Part shown: positions 6,178 through 13,945 of the stretch, piece after piece
How the letters are laid out: the number at the start of each line of letters is the position of its first letter
Position numbering within the stretch: position 1 is the stretch's first letter
The notes under the pieces: generated by a model
What the model was told of the DNA's origin: nothing
Databases searched by the model: none
The model's input: only the letters and a program-made list of their open reading frames with translations
NCBI GenBank assembly: GCA_034437455.1
Contig: DAOTUB010000021.1
Coordinates: 1-20,531, forward strand
Length of the DNA stretch: 20,531 bases
Direction of reading: 5' to 3'
DNA from: DAOTUB01 sp034437455
Lineage (GTDB): Bacteria > Chloroflexota > Anaerolineae > B4-G1
Position numbers and translations under genes: made by a program

Positions 6178-7226
6178 CAAATCTCAAATCTCAAATTCTT
6201 CACTCCGTCGAACCTGACAACTGGGATGATTTTGTTGCTAGACACACCAACAGTCACATCCTCCAGACCCACTCCTGGGGCGCGCTCAAATCGCAATTCG
6301 GGTGGGCCGACGAGCGCGTAGGGCTGAGCCGGGATGACAAATTGGTCGCCGGGGCACAAGTGCTCTACCGGCGGCTGCCAGCCGGCCTGGGCCGTCTGGC
6401 CTACGTCCCGAAAGGTCCACTGGTGGATTGGGACGACGAGGAACAGTCGACGGCGCTCCTGGCCGCCCTCGACCGCGCCGCCCGATCCCAGGGAGCCGTC
6501 GCTCTCACCGTCGAACCCGACCTCCCCGATCAGCCTCGCCACCGGGAGCGACTGCGCGCGCTCGGCTTTCGCCCCGCCCTCTTCGACGCCGTCCAGCCCC
6601 GCCGCACGCTCGTCGTGGACATCTCTCCCGACGAGGACGAGATCTTACAAGCGATGAAATCCAAGACCCGCTACAACGTGCGCCTGGCAGGTCGCCGGGG
6701 CGTGACGGTGCGAGAGGCCGGCGAGGCCGATCTGCCGGCCTTTCACGCGCTGATGGGCACAACCGCCGAGCGGGACGAGTTCGGCGTCCACACCCCGGCC
6801 TATTATGAGGCCGCCTACCGGCTGTTCACACCGCGGGACCACGCAAGGCTATTGCTGGCCGAGGTAGAAGGAAAAGCAGTAGCCGCATTGATGATCTTTG
6901 CGCTCCCGCCGCGATCCTGGTACTTTTACGGGGCCTCGGGCAACGCCCACCGCGAAAAGATGCCCACTTACCTGCTCCAGTGGGAGGCGATTCGTTGGGC
7001 CAAATCCATCGACTGCACCACCTACGACCTGTGGGGCGTCCCCGACGAGGACAGGGAGAAACTGGAGGCCGAGTTCACGCAGCGCGGCGACGGACTCTGG
7101 TCCGTCTACCGCTTCAAGCGCGGCTTTGGCGGACGACTGGTGCGCAGCGTGGGCGCGTGGGATCGAGTCTACGCTCCTCTGCGATACTGGCTATTGACTA
7201 TCGGTTATCGACTACTGAACCGATGA
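6174..7226 (+). CDS. FemAB-family aminoacyl transferase, first paralogue
   Basis: The product has 350 residues starting MTNLKSQILHSVEPDNWDDF. ATG 6174 lies in an ATGA overlap with the methyltransferase stop and has AAGGA upstream. It contains the two GNAT-like lobes of FemA/FemX proteins: HILQTHSWGALKSQFGW and LAYVPKGPLVDW in the first, then MKSKTRYNVRLAGRRGVTVRE, YFYGASGNAHREKMPTYLLQWEAI and YDLWGVPDE in the second. Family members add amino acids from charged tRNA to the peptide stem of lipid II and so build peptidoglycan cross-bridges at the inner face of the membrane. The added amino acid cannot be predicted. The C-terminus (YWLLTIGYRLLNR) is encoded by degenerate 7-nt repeats and may be a neutral extension. 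Confidence 0.88.
   Translation: MTNLKSQILHSVEPDNWDDFVARHTNSHILQTHSWGALKSQFGWADERVGLSRDDKLVAGAQVLYRRLPAGLGRLAYVPKGPLVDWDDEEQSTALLAALDRAARSQGAVALTVEPDLPDQPRHRERLRALGFRPALFDAVQPRRTLVVDISPDEDEILQAMKSKTRYNVRLAGRRGVTVREAGEADLPAFHALMGTTAERDEFGVHTPAYYEAAYRLFTPRDHARLLLAEVEGKAVAALMIFALPPRSWYFYGASGNAHREKMPTYLLQWEAIRWAKSIDCTTYDLWGVPDEDREKLEAEFTQRGDGLWSVYRFKRGFGGRLVRSVGAWDRVYAPLRYWLLTIGYRLLNR
6179..6199. repeat. Heptanucleotide array at the start of FemAB gene 1
   Basis: The units are AAATCTC, AAATCTC and AAATTCT, giving the NLKSQI residues right after the initiator. The first two are identical and the third is diverged. Confidence 0.6.
7183..7224. repeat. Degenerate heptanucleotide array at the end of FemAB gene 1
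   Basis: Successive 7-nt units read GATACTG, GCTATTG, ACTATCG, GTTATCG, ACTACTG and AACCGAT. They share a period and a core but differ from each other. They encode the last residues of the first FemAB protein and reach the overlapping start codon of the second. Confidence 0.55.
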
Positions 7227-8290
7227 GATTACACATCACGCATCACGCATCACGCACCGATTGGAACACGGCGCTGGCCCAGCTCCCCGCCGCCCATGTC
7301 CTCCAGACCTGGGAATGGGGCGATTTCAAATCGCGCTATGGGTGGCGGCCGGCCCGCTACCTCTGGAAGGAAGAAGGCCGACCCTGCGCGGCAGCCTCGG
7401 CGCTGACCCGGCGACTGGGCCGCCTGCCGACAGCAACGATGTACGTGCCCAAAGGACCAGCCCTGGATTATGAGAACTCGGCCCTCCTGGAGCAAGTCCT
7501 GGCCCATCTGGAGAACACGGCCCGGCAAGAGCGGGCGCTGTTCGTCAAAATAGACCCCGACGTGGAAGCCGATACCGCCACAGGGGAAGCGGTCGTGGAG
7601 ACGCTCCGCCGCCGCGGCTGGCGCGCCTCACGGGAGCAGATCCAATTCCGCAACACCGTTCTACTCGACCTGACCCCTGAACCAGACGAACTGCTGGCGG
7701 CGATGAAGTCCAAGTGGCGCTACAACGTGCGGCTGGCCAAGCGCAAAGGGGTGACGGTGCGCCAGGGACAGCTCGCCGATCTGTCGCTGTTGTACGAGAT
7801 GTACGCCAGGACCGCAGCCCGCGACGACTTTGTGATCCGCCCTGAAGCCTATTATCGCGACGCCTGGGGCGCGTTCATCGAAGCGGGCCTGGCCCAGCCA
7901 TTGATCGCCGAGGCAGAAGGGGAAGCAATAGCTATGGTGATCATTTTCCAATTTGCAGAGCGAGCGTGGTACATGTACGGCGCCTCTCGCAACGTCCACC
8001 GCGAAAAGATGCCGAACAACCTGTTGCAGTGGGAAGCGATGCAGTGGGCGCGGGAGCAAGGCTGCACAGTCTATGATATGTGGGGTGCGCCGGACGAACT
8101 GGACGAATCGGACCCAATGTGGGGAGTGTACCGCTTCAAGGCAGGGTTCGGCGGAGAGTTTGTGAGACACATCGGCGCCTGGGACTATCCAACCTCGCGG
8201 CCCGGCTATTGGCTCTACACCGTCGCGATACCCTGCGTGCTGGCGGCGATGCGCTGGCGATACCGGCACAGATCGACCGGAAATAATTAG
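7223..8290 (+). CDS. FemAB-family aminoacyl transferase, second paralogue
   Basis: The product has 355 residues. ATG 7223 overlaps the stop of the first paralogue (ATGA). Conserved blocks match it one to one: HVLQTWEWGDFKSRYGW, MYVPKGPALDY, AMKSKWRYNVRLAKRKGVTVR, YMYGASRNVHREKMPNNLLQ and VYDMWGAPDELDE. The two genes therefore arose by tandem duplication and have diverged considerably. FemA and FemB-type pairs often add successive residues to the same bridge, so a two-step bridge is a fair inference here. The N-terminal residues ITHHASRTD come from a 7-nt repeat array, so MRLHITHHAS may be an added leader. The gene ends 32 bp before the next gene. Confidence 0.87.
   Translation: MRLHITHHASRTDWNTALAQLPAAHVLQTWEWGDFKSRYGWRPARYLWKEEGRPCAAASALTRRLGRLPTATMYVPKGPALDYENSALLEQVLAHLENTARQERALFVKIDPDVEADTATGEAVVETLRRRGWRASREQIQFRNTVLLDLTPEPDELLAAMKSKWRYNVRLAKRKGVTVRQGQLADLSLLYEMYARTAARDDFVIRPEAYYRDAWGAFIEAGLAQPLIAEAEGEAIAMVIIFQFAERAWYMYGASRNVHREKMPNNLLQWEAMQWAREQGCTVYDMWGAPDELDESDPMWGVYRFKAGFGGEFVRHIGAWDYPTSRPGYWLYTVAIPCVLAAMRWRYRHRSTGNN
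7235..7255. repeat. Perfect heptanucleotide array at the start of FemAB gene 2
   Basis: Three identical units of ATCACGC lie just inside the second FemAB gene. Together with 7183-7224 they make an almost continuous run of 7-nt periodic sequence, of two different unit types, across the gene junction. Confidence 0.7.
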
Positions 8291-8322
8291 CAATACAACA
8301 CATCAAGCGACAGGAGACCATA

Positions 8323-9525
8323 ATGAACGATATGACACCTTTGCGCCTGGCCACCCGCGCCGTCCACACCGGCAGGCCCAGTCAACCCCCTGATTATATC
8401 CCCACCGTCACACCGATCCACCCCTCGGTCACGTACCAATACAAAAGCATGGACGATCTGGACGCGGTCTTTGACGGGACGCGCCAGGGATACGTCTACA
8501 CCCGCTATGGCAATCCCACGGTCACCGCGCTGGAAGAAGCAGTCGCCGCACTGGAGGAGGGAGAAACCGCCCTGGCTTTTGCCTCCGGGATGGCGGCCAT
8601 CCACGCCGTCCTGCTGGCGACGGGAGCGCGGGCCGGTTCAGCAGTAGTCGCCGCGCAGGACATCTATGGCGCGACGTATGCCCTGCTGAGCCAACTGATG
8701 CACTCCCAGGGAGTCACGGTGCGCTTTGTGGACGTGGCCGACCTGGAGGCGGTGGAGGCCGCCTGCGCTGAGCTAAAGCCGGTCACCCTGCTGGCAGAGA
8801 CCATCTCCAACCCCCTGCTCAAGATAGCCGACCTGCTGGCATTGGCCGACGTGGCCCATCAGCACGGAGCCGCCCTGCTGGTGGACAATACCTTCGCCAC
8901 CCCCTGCCTGGCGCAGCCGCTGAGCCTGGGAACGGACGTGGTGATCCATTCCACCACCAAGTACCTGGGCGGCCACGGCGACGTGCTGAGCGGGGTCGTG
9001 GTCACTTCGGAGGAGCGGTGGGCGGAACTGTTCGAGATCCTCAAGATGACGGGCGCCAATCTGGGGCCGCAGGAGGCCTGGCTGGTGCTGCGGGGGATCA
9101 GGACCCTGCCGCTGCGGATGCGCCAACATTCCGAGAACGCCCTGGCCGTGGCCCGCTGGCTGGAGCAGCATCCCCAGGTGAGCCGGGTCTATTATCCCGG
9201 CCTCCCGTCCCACCCCCAGCACGAACTAGCAAAGCGGCTCTTCCAGGAGCAAGGATATGGGGGCATGGTGGCCTTCGACCTGGCCGGGGCGGACCGGCGC
9301 CAGGTTTTCCGCTTTTTCGAGGCGCTGCGCCTCTGCATACCCGTCACCACGCTGGGCGACGTCTACACCCTGGTCCTCTACCCGGCCCACTCCTCCCACC
9401 GCGCGTTGAGTTCCGAGGAGCGGGCGCGTATCGGCATCGGCGATGGGCTGGTGCGCATGTCGGTGGGGATCGAGGCTGTGGAGGATCTGCTGAACGATTT
9501 GGAGCAGGCATTAGACGCGATATAA
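8323..9525 (+). CDS. Cys/Met metabolism PLP-dependent enzyme (cystathionine gamma-synthase/lyase type)
   Basis: The product has 400 residues. It starts at ATG 8323 with AGGAGA upstream. RYGNPTVTALEEAVAALE holds the family's substrate-pocket Tyr/Arg segment, and SGMAAIHAVL binds the cofactor phosphate. VDNTFATPCLAQPL contains the Asp that contacts the pyridine ring, and IHSTTKYLGGHGD contains the PLP lysine at about residue 213. GDVYTLVLYPAHSSH and GLVRMSVGIE complete the fold. Enzymes of this family perform transsulfuration or gamma-elimination on sulfur amino acids. At the position where typical methionine gamma-lyases have Cys (LYGCTF), this protein has Ala117 (IYGATY), so gamma-synthase, gamma-lyase or sulfhydrylase activity is more likely. 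The patatin gene follows after 31 bp, which suggests co-transcription. Confidence 0.9.
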   Translation: MNDMTPLRLATRAVHTGRPSQPPDYIPTVTPIHPSVTYQYKSMDDLDAVFDGTRQGYVYTRYGNPTVTALEEAVAALEEGETALAFASGMAAIHAVLLATGARAGSAVVAAQDIYGATYALLSQLMHSQGVTVRFVDVADLEAVEAACAELKPVTLLAETISNPLLKIADLLALADVAHQHGAALLVDNTFATPCLAQPLSLGTDVVIHSTTKYLGGHGDVLSGVVVTSEERWAELFEILKMTGANLGPQEAWLVLRGIRTLPLRMRQHSENALAVARWLEQHPQVSRVYYPGLPSHPQHELAKRLFQEQGYGGMVAFDLAGADRRQVFRFFEALRLCIPVTTLGDVYTLVLYPAHSSHRALSSEERARIGIGDGLVRMSVGIEAVEDLLNDLEQALDAI

Positions 9526-9556
9526 TCAGACGAACCGCTCCATTCAGGAGGGAATC

Positions 9557-10789
9557 ATGAAATTCGATCTGGTGTTTGAAGGCGGCGGCGCCAAAGGGAC
9601 GGTCTTTGTCGGCGCCATCGAGGTGTTTGAGAACGAAGGGTGCGAATTCGACCGGCTGCTGGGCACATCGGCCGGAGCGATCACGGCCACCCTCCTCGCA
9701 GCCGGATACAACAGCCAGGAACTGCTCCAAGTGCTGGCAGAAACCGTGGACGGCAAACCCGTCTTTACGCAATTCCTGGGCACGCCCCCGCCATTCACGG
9801 AGGAAGACATCCGCAAGAGCACGATTCGCGCTTTCCTGGAGAGTGTCGATTTCTCCTTACTCCCTGATTTTATCGAAGAGAAGCTGGATGAACGGATCGT
9901 GCGCACGCTGGCGACGCAGCCCCGCTTTCGCCATCTCTTCTCGTTCATCGAACGGGGCGGCTGGTATGCGGCCGATGCCTTCCTCGACTGGATGCGGCAA
10001 AAGCTGGACGACGTCTACGCAAAACAGGTAGAGAAGGGCACCATCGAGGCCCAGCCGCGTTCTTTCGGTGACATGAATCTGGACGAGTTCCACCACGCCA
10101 CCGGGCGGGAATTGACAGTGGTCGCATCTGATACCACCGCCGAACGGATGCTGGTGTTGAACCATCGCACGGCGCCGCGCTGCCCGGTCGTTTGGGCGGC
10201 GCGTATGTCGATGAGCGTGCCGCTGTTGTGGCAGGAGGTGAGGTGGCAACCCGATTGGGGCGCCTATCAAAGCCAAACTATCACGGGGCACGCCATCGTG
10301 GACGGCGGGCTGCTCTCCAATTTTCCCATCGAGCTGTTTGTCTCCGACGATAAGCAGGTGGTCGACGTGATGGGACCGAAGCAATCGGGAAACGTGCTGG
10401 GCTTTTTGATCGACGAGTCGCTCCCGGTGACGGGCGCACCGGAGAAAGCCGCCCCCGCCCAGGCGCTTGACCTATCCAAACTGCCAACCGTCCAGCGCAT
10501 CCACCAACTGATCAACACGACCACGTCGGCGCACGATAAAGCCGTCATCGAAGCGTTCGAGCGGATGGTCGTGCGTCTGCCCGCCAAGGGATACGGCACC
10601 ACCGAGTTCGACATGAGCGTCGCCAGACAACAGGCGTTGGTCGAGGCCGGACGCCAACAGATGCGGCGCTTCTTTGACGAGCATCCCACCGCTGCCCGGC
10701 CCGCGGGCGACGTTCCCTTTGGCATCCCATCGACCGATGCGGCTACCAGCATCGCCAACCGGCGCGCGCTCAAGATGCTGGAGTGGTAA
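9557..10789 (+). CDS. Patatin-like phospholipase (acyl hydrolase)
   Basis: The product has 410 residues beginning MKFDLVFEGGGAKGTVF. An AGGAGGG site lies before the ATG. The oxyanion-hole loop GGGAKG (residues 9-14), nucleophile elbow GTSAG with Ser38, and catalytic Asp249 in VDGGLLSNFPIELF form the complete patatin Ser-Asp dyad. Such enzymes hydrolyse membrane or storage lipids. No signal peptide or membrane segment is obvious, so it is probably cytosolic. Between the elbow and the Asp there is a long lid-like insertion. The C-terminal 130 residues (from about AQALDLSKLPTVQRIHQL) include a helical region with a MRRFFDEHPTA end. The lipid substrate is unknown. Confidence 0.9.
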   Translation: MKFDLVFEGGGAKGTVFVGAIEVFENEGCEFDRLLGTSAGAITATLLAAGYNSQELLQVLAETVDGKPVFTQFLGTPPPFTEEDIRKSTIRAFLESVDFSLLPDFIEEKLDERIVRTLATQPRFRHLFSFIERGGWYAADAFLDWMRQKLDDVYAKQVEKGTIEAQPRSFGDMNLDEFHHATGRELTVVASDTTAERMLVLNHRTAPRCPVVWAARMSMSVPLLWQEVRWQPDWGAYQSQTITGHAIVDGGLLSNFPIELFVSDDKQVVDVMGPKQSGNVLGFLIDESLPVTGAPEKAAPAQALDLSKLPTVQRIHQLINTTTSAHDKAVIEAFERMVVRLPAKGYGTTEFDMSVARQQALVEAGRQQMRRFFDEHPTAARPAGDVPFGIPSTDAATSIANRRALKMLEW

Positions 10790-10822
10790 CCTATCGAGAT
10801 ACACCTTGTACCTTTCAAATCA

Positions 10823-10851
10823 TTGACAAAGGATTGAAGTTATGGTATAAC
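10823..10851 (+). promoter_or_regulatory. Consensus promoter of the first XRE-cupin gene
   Basis: TTGACA at 10823-10828 is followed by a 17-nt spacer and TATAAC at 10846-10851. The predicted transcription start, seven bases after the -10 box, is the A of the ATG at 10858, so the message should be leaderless. There is no Shine-Dalgarno sequence. Confidence 0.82.
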
Positions 10852-10853
10852 TT
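10837..10853. promoter_or_regulatory. Inverted-repeat operator over the -10 box
   Basis: AAGTTAT, three bases, then ATAACTT form a perfect 7-bp inverted repeat that covers the whole -10 box of this promoter. It stands immediately upstream of an XRE-family regulator gene, so autorepression is the simplest inference. No second perfect copy was seen before the other regulator or the transporter. Confidence 0.6.
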
Positions 10854-10857
10854 TTAT

Positions 10858-11421
10858 ATGGAGACCACAATTCACATCATGGGCCAGAAAATCCGTCAAC
10901 TGCGACTGGATAGTCGGCTCACGTTGGAAGGAGCAGCAGAGCGAGTGGGTTGTACCCCTGGCTTTCTCTCGCAGATTGAGAGAAATCAGGCTGTGCCTTC
11001 CATCACCATGCTTTACGCCATCGCCCAGGCATTCGGCGTCAAAGTGACCCACTTCTTCCCCCGCATCATCTCTGGCGCCAAAGTCGTCCGAGCCGATGAA
11101 CGCGAGACATTTCGTTTTGAAGGTTCCGCCATCACCTACACCCCCCTCTCGGCCAGTTTTCACGAGCGAAAACTCGAGCCGCTGCTGGTACACATCGATC
11201 CTGTGGAAGGGACCTTGCCATCCGACGAGTTCCGCTCCCATCCCGGCGAAGAGTTCTACCATGTGTTGGAGGGAACTTTGCGTATGCAGGTAGGCGGCGA
11301 GATCTACGATCTCAACCCAGGCGACAGCCTTCATTTCAAATCTACGGTGGAGCACCGTATGGAGAACCCAAGCGACAGCCCAACGCTGGCCCTTTGCGCG
11401 CTCACGCCACCTGTCTTTTAG
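10858..11421 (+). CDS. XRE-family HTH regulator with C-terminal cupin, first copy
   Basis: The product has 187 residues starting METTIHIMGQKIRQLRLDS; MGQ at 10879 is an alternative start. The helix-turn-helix is MGQKIRQLRLDSRLTLEGAAERVGCTPGFLSQIERNQAVPSITML. A cupin barrel follows at about residues 110-185, with SHPGEEFYHVLEGTLRMQVGGEIYDLNPGDSLHF and HRMEN. Regulators of this type (PuuR/SinR-like with a cupin sensor) commonly bind a small metabolite in the cupin and control amino-acid, amine or peptide uptake and catabolism. The promoter carries an inverted repeat over its -10 box, which suggests autoregulation. A second regulator of the same architecture and the peptide transporter follow downstream. 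Confidence 0.88.
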   Translation: METTIHIMGQKIRQLRLDSRLTLEGAAERVGCTPGFLSQIERNQAVPSITMLYAIAQAFGVKVTHFFPRIISGAKVVRADERETFRFEGSAITYTPLSASFHERKLEPLLVHIDPVEGTLPSDEFRSHPGEEFYHVLEGTLRMQVGGEIYDLNPGDSLHFKSTVEHRMENPSDSPTLALCALTPPVF

Positions 11422-11481
11422 TTTTGCATGACGCGGATTCATTTTTCTGCGGATTGCGCCATAACATAGCGAGGTCAAGTC

Positions 11482-12039
11482 GTGCAAGAGTTAGGGAAAC
11501 GTCTCAGGGCCTTGCGCAATGAGCGAGGACTGACCCTGGCCCAGTTAGGCCGCCAGGTCAGTTTATCGGCCAGTTATCTGTCTCAGATCGAGCGGGGCCT
11601 TGCCATACCCTCCCTGCCCAAGCTGACGACCATCGCGAATATACTGGGCGTGGAGGTAAGGCATTTTTTCGAGGAAGACGTCTCCTCTCCCCGCCCCACC
11701 CGGTCGAACCAGGGGAGACGGCTCAAGAACACAACCGACGTCGTCGTGGAGCTTTTGTCGGCGGATCCAACGGACAAACAGATTCAACCATACCGCCTGG
11801 TATGCCAGCCAGGCACGTCCAGAGACCGCTCTCCCACGTATCCGGGAGAAGAGTTTGGCCTGATCCTCAAAGGCGAGTTGACAGTCACGGTGGGCAAGGA
11901 GACCTTTGTACTCGAGGCCGGGGACAGCATTCACTACGAAACGCTCCAACCGCACTCCTGGCGCAACGAGGGAGATGAAGCGTGTGTGGCGATATGGACT
12001 GCCTCGCCCCCTATCTCAGAAGCCGAGCTTACAGAATAG
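11482..12039 (+). CDS. XRE-family HTH regulator with C-terminal cupin, second copy
   Basis: The product has 185 residues starting at a GTG (11482) with CGAGG upstream. The N-terminal HTH reads LGKRLRALRNERGLTLAQLGRQVSLSASYLSQIERGLAIPSLPKL. The cupin includes YPGEEFGLILKGELTVTVGKETFVLEAGDSIHYE and PHSWRNEGDE. The layout matches the preceding regulator, but sequence identity is modest, so the pair is an old duplication or an assembled module. It lies 95 bp upstream of the binding-protein gene and is a good candidate for a regulator of the transporter. The ligand may be the transported peptide or a product of it, which is inference. Confidence 0.88.
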   Translation: MQELGKRLRALRNERGLTLAQLGRQVSLSASYLSQIERGLAIPSLPKLTTIANILGVEVRHFFEEDVSSPRPTRSNQGRRLKNTTDVVVELLSADPTDKQIQPYRLVCQPGTSRDRSPTYPGEEFGLILKGELTVTVGKETFVLEAGDSIHYETLQPHSWRNEGDEACVAIWTASPPISEAELTE

Positions 12040-12134
12040 GATTGCTATCAAGAAAAGGAGGTGCTAACGTAAAAGATTTGTTGATCCGTTAAATATAGGT
12101 TTGAATGACCGTTTCTAAAGCAAAGGAGGAGCAA
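12040..12134 (+). promoter_or_regulatory. Leader region of the ABC transporter operon
   Basis: This 95-bp gap holds an orphan Shine-Dalgarno-like AAAGGAGG near 12055-12061 with no real frame after it, and a second AAAGGAGG that serves the lipoprotein gene. The region is AT-rich with a loose TAACG/CGTTA inverted pair. No convincing promoter hexamers were found. It may be where the upstream regulators act. Confidence 0.35.
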
Positions 12135-13871
12135 ATGAAAGTCTTACGTGTTCTGAGTGCCCTCATGGCACTGATCATGGTCCTCAGCCTGGTGGTATCG
12201 TGCGCGCCGCCAGCGACGCCTGAGCCGACCGAAAAAGCGCCTGAACCAGCAGCGACCGAACCGGCGGCGACTGAACCGGCGGCGACTGAACCAGCACCGA
12301 CTGAACCGCCGCCAACTGAAGCACCGCCGACCGAACCACCGCCGCCAGAGAAACGCGCCCTCCGCATCACCTTTGCCTGGCCCACTTACATTGATCCTGC
12401 GGTAGGCTCTGACTTTTCCAGCACATCCTCTCTATGCAACCTGTACGACACGCTCGTCTTTCCCAACACCGAGGGTGGGGTCGATCCCCACCTGGCGGAG
12501 AGCTGGGACGTTTCCGACGACGGTCTGACCTGGACCTTTCACCTCAAGAAAGGGGTCAAATTCCACAACGGGAGCGAGCTGACGGCCAGCGACGTCGCTT
12601 TCAGCATGAACCGACTCCTGGAGATCGGCGAGGGACTCGCCTACGTCTTTCTCGGCACTGTCGACAGCACCACCGCCGTTGACGACTACACCGTCGAATT
12701 CAAACTCACACAGCCGAGCGGCCTCTTTCTTATCAGCCTGATCCGCCTGTACGTCGCCGACGAAGAGGAAGTGATGGCGAACATCGTCACGCCCGGACCC
12801 TACGGCGACAATGGTGACTATGGCAAAGAGTACCTGCTGACCCATGACGCAGGTTCCGGGCCGTACCAGGTCAAAGAGTTCCCGCTGGAAGAATACCTGC
12901 TGATGGAAAAGTACGACGACTGGTTCGGCACGTTCGGAACGAACGCGCCCGACGAGGTACGCTTCATCGCCACCACCGAGGCCGCCACCGTGCGGACGAT
13001 GATGTCGCGGCAGGAGCTAGAGATCACCGACCAGTGGCAGACCATCGAGGCGCTGGAGGCGCTGCAAGAGGTGGAAGGGGTTGATGTAGCCGCCTTCCCG
13101 GTGCTCACCGAGTTCTATTACATGGTCCACACCAAAAAGCCGCCCACCGACGACGTTCACTTCCGCCGGGCCATGGCCTACACCTTTGACTATGACGCCG
13201 CCGTCGGCCTGGAGTGGGAGGGGACACAGCAATCACAGGGACCGGTCCCGGCGATCACGGCCGGCCACAACCCGGACGTCTTTGTCTTCCACCGCGATCT
13301 CGACAAAGCGCGGGAGGAACTGGCCCAGTCCAGATACGCGGATCAGCTCGACGACTATCCGGTCGAGGTCCACTGGTGCACCGAGGTGCCTGCCGAGGAG
13401 AAATTCGCCCTCCTCTTCCAGGCCAACATGGCCGATGTGGGCATCTCTGTCAACATCGTTTCTACCCCGTGGATGTCCATGGTCGAGGAAGGAGCAGCCG
13501 TCGACACCAGCCCTCACATCCAGACCACCTACGTCTCGGCTGACTTCCCGGAAGCAGGTTCCCTGCTGAAGGTGCGCTATCACTCCGACGCCGCCCCCAC
13601 CTGGTCGCAGAACGAGTGGCTGCTGGACGAGGAGCTGGACCAGATGATCGACGACGCCCTCGTCACGGTGGACGAAGAGGAGCGGTACGCCAAGTACATG
13701 GAGTTGCAGGACTATATCGTGGATCTCTGCCCCACCCTCTTCCTGTACGATCAGGTTCAGAAGCACGCCTACCAGTCGGCCTACGTCGATTGGCCCGCCG
13801 CGCGCGGCGAGGTGATCCCGGTGATGGGCTACACCATGTTCGCGCCTACGATCAATGTGACCGGACCATAA
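12135..13871 (+). CDS. ABC transporter substrate-binding lipoprotein (family 5, peptide type)
   Basis: The product has 578 residues. ATG 12135 follows AAAGGAGG at good spacing, and a longer frame from 12105 lacks such a site. The signal peptide MKVLRVLSALMALIMVLSLV ends in a lipobox VVSC with Cys23 as the lipidation site. A Pro/Thr/Glu linker of about 50 residues holds the protein off the membrane. The SBP_bac_5 domain begins near residue 75, with DTLVFPNTEGGVDPHLAESW, WTFHLKKGVKFHNGSELTASDVAFS and FRRAMAYTFDYDAAV typical of oligopeptide/dipeptide/nickel binding proteins. It captures substrate outside the membrane and passes it to the permeases encoded next. The ligand cannot be read from sequence. 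Five genes in a row make the complete importer. Confidence 0.93.
   Translation: MKVLRVLSALMALIMVLSLVVSCAPPATPEPTEKAPEPAATEPAATEPAATEPAPTEPPPTEAPPTEPPPPEKRALRITFAWPTYIDPAVGSDFSSTSSLCNLYDTLVFPNTEGGVDPHLAESWDVSDDGLTWTFHLKKGVKFHNGSELTASDVAFSMNRLLEIGEGLAYVFLGTVDSTTAVDDYTVEFKLTQPSGLFLISLIRLYVADEEEVMANIVTPGPYGDNGDYGKEYLLTHDAGSGPYQVKEFPLEEYLLMEKYDDWFGTFGTNAPDEVRFIATTEAATVRTMMSRQELEITDQWQTIEALEALQEVEGVDVAAFPVLTEFYYMVHTKKPPTDDVHFRRAMAYTFDYDAAVGLEWEGTQQSQGPVPAITAGHNPDVFVFHRDLDKAREELAQSRYADQLDDYPVEVHWCTEVPAEEKFALLFQANMADVGISVNIVSTPWMSMVEEGAAVDTSPHIQTTYVSADFPEAGSLLKVRYHSDAAPTWSQNEWLLDEELDQMIDDALVTVDEEERYAKYMELQDYIVDLCPTLFLYDQVQKHAYQSAYVDWPAARGEVIPVMGYTMFAPTINVTGP
12244..12345 (+). repeat. 15-nt repeats coding the lipoprotein linker
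   Basis: Units close to GCGGCGACTGAACCG (15 nt, encoding Ala-Ala-Thr-Glu-Pro) recur with drift to PPTEP and PPTEA. The array forms the flexible spacer between the lipid anchor and the binding domain. Its limits are approximate, and its copy number may vary between strains. Confidence 0.7.
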
Positions 13872-13882
13872 GCGGTCTACAT

Positions 13883-13924
13883 GAGCAACCTTGCGAAGGT
13901 TCTAGAACCTTCGCAAGGTTGCTC
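13883..13924. repeat. 42-bp perfect palindrome between lipoprotein and permease genes
   Basis: The sequence is a perfect 21+21 inverted repeat centred at 13903/13904 (TCTAGA core). Each arm contains AACCTT and AAGGTT separated by three bases, so each arm can form its own small hairpin. A strong RNA stem at this place could stabilise the lipoprotein message or lower permease expression, as known for other binding-protein operons. No U-run follows closely enough for a typical terminator. It may also be a dispersed REP-like repeat. Confidence 0.8.
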
Positions 13925-13945
13925 CAATTTTCAATCGGAGAAGAC

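Noticed and set aside
11422..11481. Separate promoter for the second XRE-cupin gene
   Set aside because: A CATAAC-like box and a repeated GCGGATT are present, but no -35 box fits; read-through from the first regulator is sufficient.
12089..12385. Minus-strand frame encoding a Gly/Ser/Ala repeat protein
   Set aside because: It is the complement of the Thr-Glu-Pro linker repeats in the lipoprotein gene.
13883..13930. Rho-independent terminator after the lipoprotein gene
   Set aside because: The stem is strong, but the following bases (CAATTTT) start with CAA and give only four T residues, and the permease genes clearly continue the operon.
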